This document shows, in pieces, positions 41,598 to 50,563 of a stretch of DNA of 64,000 nt. Source of the stretch: Pseudomonas sp. ANT_H12B (GTDB taxonomy: Bacteria; Pseudomonadota; Gammaproteobacteria; Pseudomonadales; Pseudomonadaceae); assembly GCF_008369325.1 (NCBI RefSeq), contig NZ_VOBI01000023.1, positions 30,531-94,530 on the forward strand, read 5' to 3'. A model generated the notes under the pieces. The model had not been told where the DNA came from. It worked only from the letters and a program-made list of their open reading frames with translations, and did no database searches. Positions within the stretch are counted from its first letter, which is position 1. Each line of letters opens with the position of its first letter. The position numbers and the translations under genes were made by a program.

Positions 41598-43550
41598 TCA
41601 GTGGGCGTCGCCGGGCAAGACCCGAACGCTGGCAAAAGTCTTGTCGTCGAAACTCGCGCCCAACGACGCCGCACGTACGTGCAGGTACCAGGCGCCGTTC
41701 TGGTCGAGGGTCACCGGGGCTTCATAAACCCCGTTGCCCACCTCTTGGGCAGCGACTTGCTGGGCACGGGAAGTCGGGGCGCGGAAGTAGCGCACCTGAA
41801 CATCCTTGACCCCACTGCGCTGCGACTTCTGTTTGCCCTGGACGATGCGGAAGCGCACGACATACGGACTGCCGAGGGCGGCCGTGGATTTGTCGAGCAT
41901 AAACTCCACCTTCGGCACGCCGCGGTGTTGGGCGAGTGTTTTGTCGGGTTCAACCAGCGCCGTGAAGCAGTGGATGATGTTGGGTTGGTTGAGCAGGAAC
42001 GCCACGTCGAAACGCCCGGCGGCTGGCAGTTTGATCCGGGCGCTGTACAGCCCTGGCTCGACTTCGCGCAGGCTGCGGTCGATGACCATCGCCGCGCGAG
42101 CGACTTGCCCGCGATTGGGGTAACCGGACATCGGCGCGTTCATGCCTTCGGCGTAGAAGTAAGTGGTGTTGTCCACCGGGTTGACCACAAACACCGCGTT
42201 GTCGTCTCGCGACACTGCCAGGCTCGAGGCCAGCGGCAGGTCACCGGCCAGGCGTGGCGCTTGCGGTCCGGCTTCGAAGCCCTGGCTGATCGGCGTGCGC
42301 CCCTCACCGAGAGACGACAGGTTGATCATCGTCACCTTGGCCGACGCCAGCCCGCGAATGTAGGCGTAGGCCTTGGTGAACACCACTTGATAGGGTTCGG
42401 CGGACACGTTCAGTTCATGGATCAACGAATCGGTGGCCGCGTCGATCACCGAGGCCTGGTTCTCCAGGGTGTTGAGCACGATGCCGAAACGACCGTCCGC
42501 GCTGAAACCCATCGGGCCGAGTCCTTGCTTCACCTTGATCACCCGGCGCACTGACAGGCTGGCGGTATCGATCACAGTCACCGTGCCGTCCTTGCCATCG
42601 GCCACATACACCGCCTGGGACAGCGGCGAGTACGCCACCGACAACGGGTGTGAGCCGGTCTTGAGCTGTTTGCTGATGGTCAGGCTGGCGATGTCGATGA
42701 TGCTCACGGTGCCGTCGTCGCGGTTGCTGACGAAGGCAAAACGGCTGTCCTTGCTGAAGGTGATTTCGTGGTGCCCGGCACCGGTGGCCAGGTGTTTGAG
42801 GGGCTTGAGGGTTTGGGTGTCGATCACCGTCACCCCAGACTGCTCGGCCGTTTTGGCATTGTTGCCGACCCACAGCAGACGCTCATCCGGTTGCAACACC
42901 ACCCGCACCGGGTTGCTGCCGGCGGCGACCGAGTCGATCACCTTGAATTGCTCGCTGTCGATCACCGCCACTTCCCCGGCGGCGGGCATCGAAACGAACA
43001 CCCGTTTGTTGTCCCGGGGCGTTACCCAGTCCATCGGTGGTTGCTTGATGTCGATCCGCGCCATGGTGCTGGTGACGCCACCCACCGACACCGACGGATC
43101 GACCACCGTGACGCTGGCATCGCGGTTCATCACCAGCAGGTAGTAGCTGTTCATATCGAGCAGCGGCCGTGCGCCGATGCTTGATTTCAGAAACACCCCG
43201 ACCCGGGATTTGCAGCTGTGTTCGCGGCCCTGGGCCTGGTCGGCGGCGACGGCTTCCGGATCGAGCCAGGCACCGGGGGCGACGCCCGACAGTGGCTGGC
43301 CTGAAGCGCTGTCAGTGACGCGAAAGCGCACGTCGGCGAAACCACCTTCGCGCAGCACGCCGTCCTCGGCCAACGGCTTGACCTCGAACGCCACCGATAA
43401 CCCGTCACGCTCAAGCTTCTGACCGCTCCAGGTGTCTGGCAGCGCAACCTTGCTGAGCATGTCCGGCGGCGTCGTACGCCATACCCCCAGCCAGATCAGC
43501 GCCAACCCGACAACCAGCGCACAACCGGTCATTTTGATGGTCCTGTTCAT
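41598..43550 (-). CDS. Exported YVTN beta-propeller protein
   Basis: 650 residues: an N-terminal membrane anchor (about 7-25), then a beta-sandwich region with a His/Cys segment (GREHSCKSR). A seven-bladed-type propeller with 42-residue YVTN repeats follows (for example SRFAFVSNRDDGTVSIIDIASL and QAVYVADGKDGTVTVIDTASL), and a C-terminal FixH/CopC-like beta domain (VEPGLYSARIKLPAAGRFDVAFLL). Similar proteins accompany copper and nitrous-oxide enzymes. Its place between mnxG and the SCO genes suggests a structural or metal-handling partner. The ATG at 43550 has GGAG eight bases upstream. Confidence 0.82.
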   Translation of the reverse strand: MNRTIKMTGCALVVGLALIWLGVWRTTPPDMLSKVALPDTWSGQKLERDGLSVAFEVKPLAEDGVLREGGFADVRFRVTDSASGQPLSGVAPGAWLDPEAVAADQAQGREHSCKSRVGVFLKSSIGARPLLDMNSYYLLVMNRDASVTVVDPSVSVGGVTSTMARIDIKQPPMDWVTPRDNKRVFVSMPAAGEVAVIDSEQFKVIDSVAAGSNPVRVVLQPDERLLWVGNNAKTAEQSGVTVIDTQTLKPLKHLATGAGHHEITFSKDSRFAFVSNRDDGTVSIIDIASLTISKQLKTGSHPLSVAYSPLSQAVYVADGKDGTVTVIDTASLSVRRVIKVKQGLGPMGFSADGRFGIVLNTLENQASVIDAATDSLIHELNVSAEPYQVVFTKAYAYIRGLASAKVTMINLSSLGEGRTPISQGFEAGPQAPRLAGDLPLASSLAVSRDDNAVFVVNPVDNTTYFYAEGMNAPMSGYPNRGQVARAAMVIDRSLREVEPGLYSARIKLPAAGRFDVAFLLNQPNIIHCFTALVEPDKTLAQHRGVPKVEFMLDKSTAALGSPYVVRFRIVQGKQKSQRSGVKDVQVRYFRAPTSRAQQVAAQEVGNGVYEAPVTLDQNGAWYLHVRAASLGASFDDKTFASVRVLPGDAH

Positions 43551-43593
43551 AACACTTCTCCCCTTCAGATCCATGCCCGCTTCACCGCCCCTC

Positions 43594-43696
43594 TGTGGGA
43601 GCGGGGTTGCCCGCGAAGAGGCCGGCACATTCAACCTTCATGTGTCTGACACTCCGCCATCTTCGCAACGCTGCCCGGAACAAGCTCGCTCCCGCA
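43594..43696. repeat. REP pair (REPIN) between mnxG and the beta-propeller gene
   Basis: TGTGGGAGCGGGGTTGCCCG at 43594 and its inverted counterpart ending CTCGCTCCCGCA at 43696 form a REP doublet. It fills most of the 165-nt gap and could attenuate transcription downstream of mnxG. I see no other promoter in the gap. Confidence 0.75.
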
Positions 43697-43715
43697 GGTA
43701 TTGCGTTTCCCTGCC

Positions 43716-46700
43716 CTACGGGGCCGGTGCCGGTTCGGGTTCGTTGGTCACCCGCAGTAATCCCCAAAGCCCGGCGGTGTTGCCATAGGCGCCGTAGTCG
43801 CGGAACAGGTAGTCGCCCGGTATTGCGTTGCTGCCCCCGGCGCTCGGGTGCATGAAGCTGAAGTGCGCCGCCGGCAGGATGCTTTCGTGTGCGCCGATGT
43901 ACATCGACATCGGGTTGTAGCCGAACCGCACCGAGCCCACTCCTGGCGTACTCATTGGATAACCACCGGTATCGCTCTTCTCCGACTGGAACGGGTTGAC
44001 CGACCAGACGTGACCATCGAGTTGGAAGGTCGTGCCGCGACTGCCACCGGTGGGCAGCATGATGTGCGTGCGGAACGGTTGGCCCGGTTTCACATAGAGC
44101 ACCGGAGTCTGCGGATCGCCTCCCACCAGCGCATTGCTGTAAGCCATGTGCGCATTTGGCACGTCGCCATAACCATGGCCGTCGGCGTGACCGAACGGCG
44201 CATCCGGTGCCAGCCCGAAGCGGTACCACAGTGGCTCGGCCTTGTAGTTGATGGCCATGCTGGAGTTGTCCTGTGGATCGGTCGGCACACCCAGGCCTTC
44301 CGCCGCAATGCCTTCCACCGGTCGCCCGTTGGCCCAGCGAATGTTCAACGCTTTTTGCCAGACCATCGCAAAATCGCGGTAGGTGGTCTGCCCAGGTGCG
44401 GTGACGGTCGCTGTCACTTTGCGGGTATCGTCGACCCAGGTGGCGCCGATCGGCAGGATGCTCATCGCACCGCCAAGGCCTTTTTGTCCCTGCTTGATGA
44501 CGTCCGCCGGGGTGAAGTTCAACCCGCCAAACTCCACCGCCGTGGCGTTGATGTTGTCGACACTGCGGCCCAGTTGCGTGATCGGCTTGCCTTCACGCTC
44601 CAGGTGACCGGCGTAGTACTGATAGGTACGCGTCGGGTACGCGCCGACGGTGCCGACACGCGGTGGCACGGTCTGGGTCGGGTTGGCGCCGACGTTGGTG
44701 CCGTCGGATTTGGTGATGTCGTACGCCAGCAGTTGCGCGTGCAGGCCAACATGGCTGGACGGCCGCATCAGGTTGTTGCTGAAGGTAGTCGCGCCCAGGC
44801 CGCTGTTGCGATCACGCTTGACCATGCCTTGCATCACGGCGGTCTGGGTCAAGTCCGGCATGATCAGGGGCAGTCGGTTCTCCAGGGTGATGTTGATGCA
44901 ATCACCCGCCGCTGCACGCAGCACCAGCGGTTCGACTGGCACACCGGGTTTGAGCTTGCCGGTGATCGGGTCGAGATCACCTTTGCGCACATACAGGATC
45001 GCCGTCGGATCATGCAGCGGCCCGCTTTGCCCGCCGATGGTGAAGGTCTCACCGTCTTCAGGATCGGTTACGGTGACCTGCGGAATGCTCACGGTCCGCG
45101 AGTTGAACACCAGGGTGCCGCCCGCCGGATTCAGCGGCCCGCCGACATGTTGACCAATCCCCGCCGGATCACCGATGAACAGGTTCAACGGATTGCCAAG
45201 GATGTCGTTGGCCAGCGCCGCAACCACGTCATAGTTGCGTTGCACGGTTGGCCGGGTGCCGATGCCGTTCGGGTTGGCGCCGTACCGTGGGCAGATGCCA
45301 TCGAACGCCACGGTGTTGCGCATACCGGCCGGTTTCGCGTTGTTTGGCAGCGCGAACAGGTCGCTGCGTTGGGCCGTGTAGTTGCGCATCACGCCCCAGA
45401 TCCCGCTCCAGTAACCTTCAATCGACGCGTCCATCGAGTACAGGTAATCCCCGGTGGTTGCAGCCGAACTGGAGATCATCGAGACCGGCGCATTGAAGCC
45501 CATCTGCTCGGAGATCCCGATCATCTGCGACGAGCGCCAGCCGGAGTTGGAGCTGTTGCCGAAACCGGAACCGCTTTGCAGCCATTTCACGCCGTGCAGG
45601 GTCACGTTGTGCTCTTCTTCGTGACCACCGGCATGCACCCGCAGCCGCACGTTGTCACCGGTGTAGGTGCGCAACATTGGCGTGAACGGGTCACCCGGTT
45701 CGGCGCCGCCACGGTTGATGTGTGGCGGGAACAGCGTGGTGCCGCCGGTTGGGCCGGTGGCCGCGGTCACCAGGTTCGGTGCCAGGTTCATCGCCGGGAT
45801 GGCGCGGTCGGTACGGCTTTGCATGGCGTACGCCAGGTCGCCGCCGAGGCCGTCGGCCTGCATGCCGCGCTTGCCGTCCGGGCCGACCTTGTTCGGGTCA
45901 TACACCCGCAAGGCCAGCGGTTCGTTGCGGTAATTGACCACGAACATGCCGGGGTCATCGACCGAGATCGCTTGTGGGCATGGCCGGCTTGGGCAACCAG
46001 GAACTTGCCCGCCTTGCACTTCGACGATTCCCTCCAGCAAGTTGCTGGCGTTATTGCGCACCGGCGGGTTGATCGCGTAGCGGAAGCTGTCAGCGGTGGC
46101 CGGGAAGGCTTGCGGGTCAGGCACACCGTTAGGGCCGGCGCCGACGTACACACCGGCTTCATAGGCGTGCTGGAAGTCGCTGTATTCGAGGAAGAACTCA
46201 CGGAAGCTGTCGTTCTTACCGTCACCATCAATGTCACCGGTGGACACCACCGCTTGCCACGAGGTTGGCCCGCCGTCCTGCCGCGCGCCACTGTACAACG
46301 GCTCGCCGGTTTCGGCGTGGAACCACGTAGAACCAGCCGGTTCTGCCAACACGGTGGCGTACAGACCAATCTGTTGGTGAGTCGATGGGCCTAAGTGATC
46401 GTGGGTGAAAATGGTCCCCAGGCCACGGTCGACACCTTTGGCGTTCAGCACCGGATCGACAAACCAGCGCTGCATTGCCGTGCGCGCCCCGACCCAGTCG
46501 GCCCGGCCATATTGGCCGAAGAACGGGTGATTCTTGGCTTTCGGGCAGGCCGGTGTGCCGTCACGCGGGTCGGTGCCTGTGCATTGGTTGAACTCGCGAA
46601 TGGCCTGGATGCGTTCTTGCACTGCACCCGGGGAAAGTACGCCGTCTTCGTAGTTCCAGCCGTTGGCCGAACCGTCGGCAGACACCAGGTCCCATTTCGG

Positions 46701-49553
46701 CAGGTGAATGTGCTGGCCGATCACGTCGGTCGGCGTGCGCACCTGATAGTCGTCCATCTCATAGGTGGCCGGCACCAGGTTGGTTTGCTGGTACTGCACG
46801 CAGTCGAAGGTGTTCATGCGCATCACCAAAGGCTCTGGCGGACGCTGTTTGGTGATCACTGGCCACGCGTCTTCCCACAGCGCGAGAATGCGCGCTTGTG
46901 GGAAGTGGTAACCGACCTTGTTGTACACCGCGTCGAACTGAATGTTCGCGGCTTTATAGACCCGAGGACGGTCGGCGGTGAAGGTCGAGGAACCGGTGTA
47001 GGACATGCCGTCGATCCGTTCGCCACTGGCAAACTCACCGGTGCCGGCGCTGCTGGTCAGGCGTTTTTGCCGATCATCCATGCACGGTTCGTAATACGGT
47101 GCGCCCGCTATCGGCAAGGCGCCGTTGGTGCGGAAGTTGCGCGCCACGATTTGATTACCGGGTAGCACGGCAAAGCTTGGGTGGTCTTTCTTGGCGTGGA
47201 ACGCCATGGCCGCCTGTTCGACTTCGGTGCCCTCTTCCGGCATATAAATCGGTTTGGCGCGGGTCACTTCCTTGGAGAAGTCCAGCGACGTGGTGATGGT
47301 GTTCGCCTGGCCACCGGCAGAGAAGCCGTCCAGAGAATGGCGGCCCAGGCCGCCGTCCCAACCACCGGACTGAGCCGGGTCGAGGTTTGCCCACAAGGCG
47401 TTGCCGCTGGTCTTCAGCGTTTGGGCCTTGGCAGCGTCGAGCATGTCCAGCGGTGGAGTCGGTGGACGTTGGCCGACCGAACTTTCCATGCCGCCGATCC
47501 AGAATGGATAGCCAGGGTTTTTCAGGCTGCCATCGGCATTGCGGTTGGCTTCACTGCGATCCACCAGGGCCAGCGAACCGATGGCTTGAGCGCCGCCGTT
47601 GCCGCCATGATGTTCGCCGTCGTCATCATCCTCTTCGTCATCGTCGTCACCACCACCGGCCACCAGGGTTTCGCCGATTTTCGGCACAACCGCGACTTTG
47701 CCCGGCATCGGCGCCATGGCTTTGCCTGGCAGCGGCACGACGGCTGGAATCGGTGTACCGGCAACGATCTCGCCATCAGGCAAGGCCCGGGCGCCAGCAG
47801 CGGGTTTACCGTTACGCAGTGCATAAGGCTCGCTGTGATAACCGTCGGCGCCCTGCTGGGAAACTTCGAGTTTGGTGCCTTCTTCAAAGACGTCGTGCAC
47901 CCGCCACATGCTCCACATGCCTTGGGCAAAGTGCGGATAGAAGTGGCAGTGATAGATCGCATCGCCGGCTACGCGGTTGCGGTTGCCCGAACCACCGTTG
48001 GCGATTTCGTAGGTGTAACCGGCGCCCGGACCGATGCCCTGGGCGTCCACATAGTCGGAGTTGTCGTCGTTGGGGTTGAACAACCACTGGTGCCCGTGCA
48101 GGTGGAAGATGTGCTGCTCGTGGCCGTTGTGCGTGTTGCGGAATTTGATGAAGTCACCGATGTAGCTGTGGTTGACGTTGGACGGTTCGGACGGATACAG
48201 CGCCATGGTCGCCTTGACGCCGATCTGATCGGCCCTTGGTACCTGGCCCGGAAGAATGCCTTCCAGGCCAGAGTTGGCCGGTACGTCCACCAGCATCGCC
48301 ACGTCGCCGACGGTGTGCGAGCTGAGGAAGAATTCTTCATAGGCACAGGACAGACAGTCGTGCATCGGCCCGACGCCCAAACGGTTGGCAACCACCTCGG
48401 CACCCATGCCGCCGGAGCCATAGTTGATCATGAACGAGTCGCGGGTCGGCTCCAGCACGTGGGCCATGACCGGGTCTGCAAAGTAGGCGGGGAACGCTTG
48501 GGTCGCCGCGGTTTCATCCTGGAACTGCGAGGCGAAATCGCGGAATGGCTCCAGGCGATTCGGAATCGCCGGGTTGCGTTTACCGATGGCTTCCAGCGGA
48601 TAAGTCGACGGCGGGAAGCTGCCGTCGGCGTTGCTGCCCATCACGACCGCGTCACTCTCGCTGGAAATGATTTCATTGCCGTCGACCATGTTGATGATCG
48701 GCGTGCCGGCCTTGCCTTCACGAATCCACGGTTCGCGTTGTGGATAGCGTGCCTGGTAGTCGACGATCGGCTGACCGGCCGGGGTGCGGCCGACACTGGC
48801 CAGGCGCATTTCTTCTTCGGTCACGGTGTTGCGATAGGTGCGGCCACCCTTGGGTACCACCACCACTTGACCGAACAGTCCGTTGGCCACGTTGCCCGCA
48901 TCCCCTTCACCACCGAAGGTCGCGCCACGGCTGCTGGCGGCAAACGCCCCTTCACGCTCGGCGAACAAGGTGTAGGAACGAGAGGCACCGGGGGCGATCA
49001 AGGTGTTGGCGTTGCGCCCGGTATAGGACGCAATGTCGTCGATGCTATTGACCGCTTGCATGCCGTTGACCTGGAAACCGACGTGGCGGTCGGCGACCTG
49101 CTCATCGACCTTGAATTGGTCTACGTTGCCGACGGCGACCTCGCCCTCAATCTCACCTTCTTCCTCCTCGCCGCTTTCGTGGCTGCCGGGGTTGGCCTGG
49201 TAGGCGAGCAGGTTCTGCAGGTTGATGGTCAGGCAATCACCGGCAGCGACGCGCAGCACCAGCGGCCGCGGACGCTTGTCGGGCCGTAGCGAAACTTTGC
49301 CCGGCACCGCCGCCCCGCCCTGGGCCAGGGACATGTTGTGGTCATCGACCACATCCCGACGCAGGGCGAACATCATGCCGTTGACGTTCTGCGCGCCGAG
49401 GCGATTGAACATCAGCGGCTGGTCAAGAGCCACGACGTTGGCCACCAGATTGCGCTCGCAGCGCAAGGCCGCCTCGGCCAGCTCGATGCCAAACATCGAC
49501 GCGACCAGAAGCAGCATTTTGAAAAGGGACGACGCGTACGGTGTGCCGGTCAT
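43716..49553 (-). CDS. mnxG: MnxG-type giant multicopper oxidase (Mn(II) oxidase)
   Basis: About 1945 residues, far above the 500-600 of ordinary multicopper oxidases and matching the Pseudomonas MnxG class. A Sec signal peptide ends at ELAEA. Several cupredoxin units are visible: HEQHIFHLHGHQW (about 480) and HCHFYPHFAQGMW (about 538) give trinuclear and type 1 copper ligands, while HDHLGPSTHQQIG (about 1053), HEEEHNVTLHGVKW (about 1312), SSHVGLHAQ (about 1603) and AHFSFMHP (about 1902, no Cys) mark further ones. Acidic stretches occur near residues 128 (GEEEEGEIEGE) and 639 (DDDDEEDDDDGEHH). The start at 49553 has GAGG nine bases upstream. It is transcribed from a sigma-54 promoter. Confidence 0.93.
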   Translation of the reverse strand: MTGTPYASSLFKMLLLVASMFGIELAEAALRCERNLVANVVALDQPLMFNRLGAQNVNGMMFALRRDVVDDHNMSLAQGGAAVPGKVSLRPDKRPRPLVLRVAAGDCLTINLQNLLAYQANPGSHESGEEEEGEIEGEVAVGNVDQFKVDEQVADRHVGFQVNGMQAVNSIDDIASYTGRNANTLIAPGASRSYTLFAEREGAFAASSRGATFGGEGDAGNVANGLFGQVVVVPKGGRTYRNTVTEEEMRLASVGRTPAGQPIVDYQARYPQREPWIREGKAGTPIINMVDGNEIISSESDAVVMGSNADGSFPPSTYPLEAIGKRNPAIPNRLEPFRDFASQFQDETAATQAFPAYFADPVMAHVLEPTRDSFMINYGSGGMGAEVVANRLGVGPMHDCLSCAYEEFFLSSHTVGDVAMLVDVPANSGLEGILPGQVPRADQIGVKATMALYPSEPSNVNHSYIGDFIKFRNTHNGHEQHIFHLHGHQWLFNPNDDNSDYVDAQGIGPGAGYTYEIANGGSGNRNRVAGDAIYHCHFYPHFAQGMWSMWRVHDVFEEGTKLEVSQQGADGYHSEPYALRNGKPAAGARALPDGEIVAGTPIPAVVPLPGKAMAPMPGKVAVVPKIGETLVAGGGDDDDEEDDDDGEHHGGNGGAQAIGSLALVDRSEANRNADGSLKNPGYPFWIGGMESSVGQRPPTPPLDMLDAAKAQTLKTSGNALWANLDPAQSGGWDGGLGRHSLDGFSAGGQANTITTSLDFSKEVTRAKPIYMPEEGTEVEQAAMAFHAKKDHPSFAVLPGNQIVARNFRTNGALPIAGAPYYEPCMDDRQKRLTSSAGTGEFASGERIDGMSYTGSSTFTADRPRVYKAANIQFDAVYNKVGYHFPQARILALWEDAWPVITKQRPPEPLVMRMNTFDCVQYQQTNLVPATYEMDDYQVRTPTDVIGQHIHLPKWDLVSADGSANGWNYEDGVLSPGAVQERIQAIREFNQCTGTDPRDGTPACPKAKNHPFFGQYGRADWVGARTAMQRWFVDPVLNAKGVDRGLGTIFTHDHLGPSTHQQIGLYATVLAEPAGSTWFHAETGEPLYSGARQDGGPTSWQAVVSTGDIDGDGKNDSFREFFLEYSDFQHAYEAGVYVGAGPNGVPDPQAFPATADSFRYAINPPVRNNASNLLEGIVEVQGGQVPGCPSRPCPQAISVDDPGMFVVNYRNEPLALRVYDPNKVGPDGKRGMQADGLGGDLAYAMQSRTDRAIPAMNLAPNLVTAATGPTGGTTLFPPHINRGGAEPGDPFTPMLRTYTGDNVRLRVHAGGHEEEHNVTLHGVKWLQSGSGFGNSSNSGWRSSQMIGISEQMGFNAPVSMISSSAATTGDYLYSMDASIEGYWSGIWGVMRNYTAQRSDLFALPNNAKPAGMRNTVAFDGICPRYGANPNGIGTRPTVQRNYDVVAALANDILGNPLNLFIGDPAGIGQHVGGPLNPAGGTLVFNSRTVSIPQVTVTDPEDGETFTIGGQSGPLHDPTAILYVRKGDLDPITGKLKPGVPVEPLVLRAAAGDCINITLENRLPLIMPDLTQTAVMQGMVKRDRNSGLGATTFSNNLMRPSSHVGLHAQLLAYDITKSDGTNVGANPTQTVPPRVGTVGAYPTRTYQYYAGHLEREGKPITQLGRSVDNINATAVEFGGLNFTPADVIKQGQKGLGGAMSILPIGATWVDDTRKVTATVTAPGQTTYRDFAMVWQKALNIRWANGRPVEGIAAEGLGVPTDPQDNSSMAINYKAEPLWYRFGLAPDAPFGHADGHGYGDVPNAHMAYSNALVGGDPQTPVLYVKPGQPFRTHIMLPTGGSRGTTFQLDGHVWSVNPFQSEKSDTGGYPMSTPGVGSVRFGYNPMSMYIGAHESILPAAHFSFMHPSAGGSNAIPGDYLFRDYGAYGNTAGLWGLLRVTNEPEPAPAP

Positions 49554-49609
49554 GATCACGGGCCTCGCTGTGGGGTGCTCACAGGAATAGTTCTCGACAA
49601 ATCCACTAG

Positions 49610-49626
49610 AGCAATCCGCATGCCAT
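49610..49626 (-). promoter_or_regulatory. Sigma-54 (-24/-12) promoter of mnxG
   Basis: Read on the minus strand, ATGGCATGCGGATTGCT matches TGGCAC-N5-TTGCW at all but one core position, with GG and GC exactly ten bases apart (+ strand CC 49623-49624, GC 49611-49612). The inferred start near 49599 gives a 46-nt leader. Confidence 0.75.
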
Positions 49627-49723
49627 AAATAATTTGGTTATTTTTCAATTGCTTACATAAACGACTTCATAACCCGGGGGATATTCCCCAGTTATTCCCC
49701 ACTTTCCGGCCGGGGCAACCATG

Positions 49724-49737
49724 CCCCACTATTGGGG
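49724..49737. promoter_or_regulatory. CCCC-N6-GGGG palindrome (putative MnxR site C)
   Basis: CCCCACTATTGGGG is centred about 131 bp upstream of the inferred mnxG start. It is followed by GGGG-AACATG-CCCC (49734-49747) and preceded by more C/G tracts from 49677 onward. It matches site B2 at 13 of 14 positions. Confidence 0.65.
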
Positions 49738-49758
49738 AACATGCCCCACGGCCGCCGA

Positions 49759-50367
49759 TCACAACGGCGCATCCGCGGTCAGGCCCTGCAAGCGTCGGTA
49801 TTGGCGCAAGACACTGGGCACATAACGCTGGGTTTCGGCGAATGGCGGGATCACCCCGCCACGGCTGAGTACCGCTTGCGGCCCGGCGTTGTAGGCCGCC
49901 ACGGCGAGGCTGATGTCGTTGTCGAACAAGGTCATCAGGCGCTTCAGATAACGGGCGCCGCCCTGGATGTTGGCCTTGGGGTCGTAGACATCGGTCACCC
50001 CCATTTCCCGAGCGGTGTCAGGCATCAATTGCATCAACCCACCGGCACCCTTGGGGGATGTCGCGCTGGAGTTGTAGCTGGACTCGGCCTGGATCACTGC
50101 GTGCAGCAGCGCCGCCGGTAACTGATTGGCCTTGGCCGCGGCCGAGACCAGCTCGGCATAGGGCTGCCGGGCGATCATCTGCGGTTGCTGATCCATGCTG
50201 ACCCGCGCGGATTCGGGTTCTTGAATCACCCGTTCATAGGTGCGGCCGGGACGGTGGACATTGGACAGAACGTAGCTGCCCTTGGCGTCCACGGAAACGA
50301 ACACATCGGCCTGTACGACGCCGGTCAGCACTAGCAGACCGAGCAGTCCTGTGGTGAGTGTTTTCAT
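49759..50367 (-). CDS. SLT-type lytic transglycosylase
   Basis: 202 residues: a signal peptide (cleaved after VVQA), a short DUF4124-like beta segment (DAKGSYVLSNV), then a goose-lysozyme-like SLT domain (about 75-190). The catalytic Glu is in VIQAESSYNSSATSPKGAGGLMQLMPDTA, and AVAAYNAGP lies further on. It opens the peptidoglycan. Located next to gspG-gspF and under its own sigma-54-type promoter, it probably makes room for the secretion apparatus or secretin. Confidence 0.9.
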   Translation of the reverse strand: MKTLTTGLLGLLVLTGVVQADVFVSVDAKGSYVLSNVHRPGRTYERVIQEPESARVSMDQQPQMIARQPYAELVSAAAKANQLPAALLHAVIQAESSYNSSATSPKGAGGLMQLMPDTAREMGVTDVYDPKANIQGGARYLKRLMTLFDNDISLAVAAYNAGPQAVLSRGGVIPPFAETQRYVPSVLRQYRRLQGLTADAPL

Positions 50368-50388
50368 TATTTTGCCTCCCCTGCCCGG

Positions 50389-50413
50389 CCCCGAAAAATG
50401 GGGCTAATGCCCC
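50389..50413. promoter_or_regulatory. Overlapping CCCC/GGGG palindromes between the transglycosylase gene and gspG (site D)
   Basis: CCCCGAAAAATGGGG (50389-50403, spacer 7) overlaps GGGGCTAATGCCCC (50400-50413). The first is centred about 128 bp upstream of the candidate gspG start site. It falls inside the transcribed leader of the divergent transglycosylase gene. The N7 spacing departs from sites A-C, so binding may be weaker. Confidence 0.5.
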
Positions 50414-50437
50414 AATGGCCGGTAGTAAACAAGCCAT

Positions 50438-50455
50438 ACGCAAGCACTGTGCCGG
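50438..50455 (-). promoter_or_regulatory. Sigma-54 (-24/-12) promoter of the lytic transglycosylase gene
   Basis: The minus-strand sequence CGGCACAGTGCTTGCGT carries GGCAC and TTGC with the GG-N10-GC spacing (+ strand CC 50452-50453, GC 50440-50441). Among the five candidates in the window it is the closest to consensus. The inferred start near 50428 leaves a leader of about 60 nt. Confidence 0.65.
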
Positions 50456-50496
50456 ATACGCAAAGGCCCGTAATACGGGGGGTACAGAAGGATGTC

Positions 50497-50514
50497 CGGG
50501 CATGAGCATGGCAA
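50497..50514 (+). promoter_or_regulatory. Weak sigma-54-like promoter of gspG-gspF
   Basis: GGGCATGAGCATGGCAAT has GG (50499-50500) and GC (50511-50512) ten bases apart, but the flanking consensus is only partial. The inferred start near 50524 gives a 40-nt leader to the gspG ATG. Confidence 0.4.
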
Positions 50515-50563
50515 TTGCATAGGCCTTCATGGCGACCCCTTCTGCCAATTGTGTGAGGTCATC

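Noticed and set aside
43848..46394. Long open frame (848 codons) on the + strand inside mnxG
   Set aside because: Antisense to a clear multicopper oxidase; frame openness is expected from high GC, and the translation is Arg/His/Val-rich with no domain or ribosome-binding site.
47181..49289. Second long + strand open frame (702 codons) inside mnxG
   Set aside because: Same reason: mirror of the coding strand, no recognisable family.
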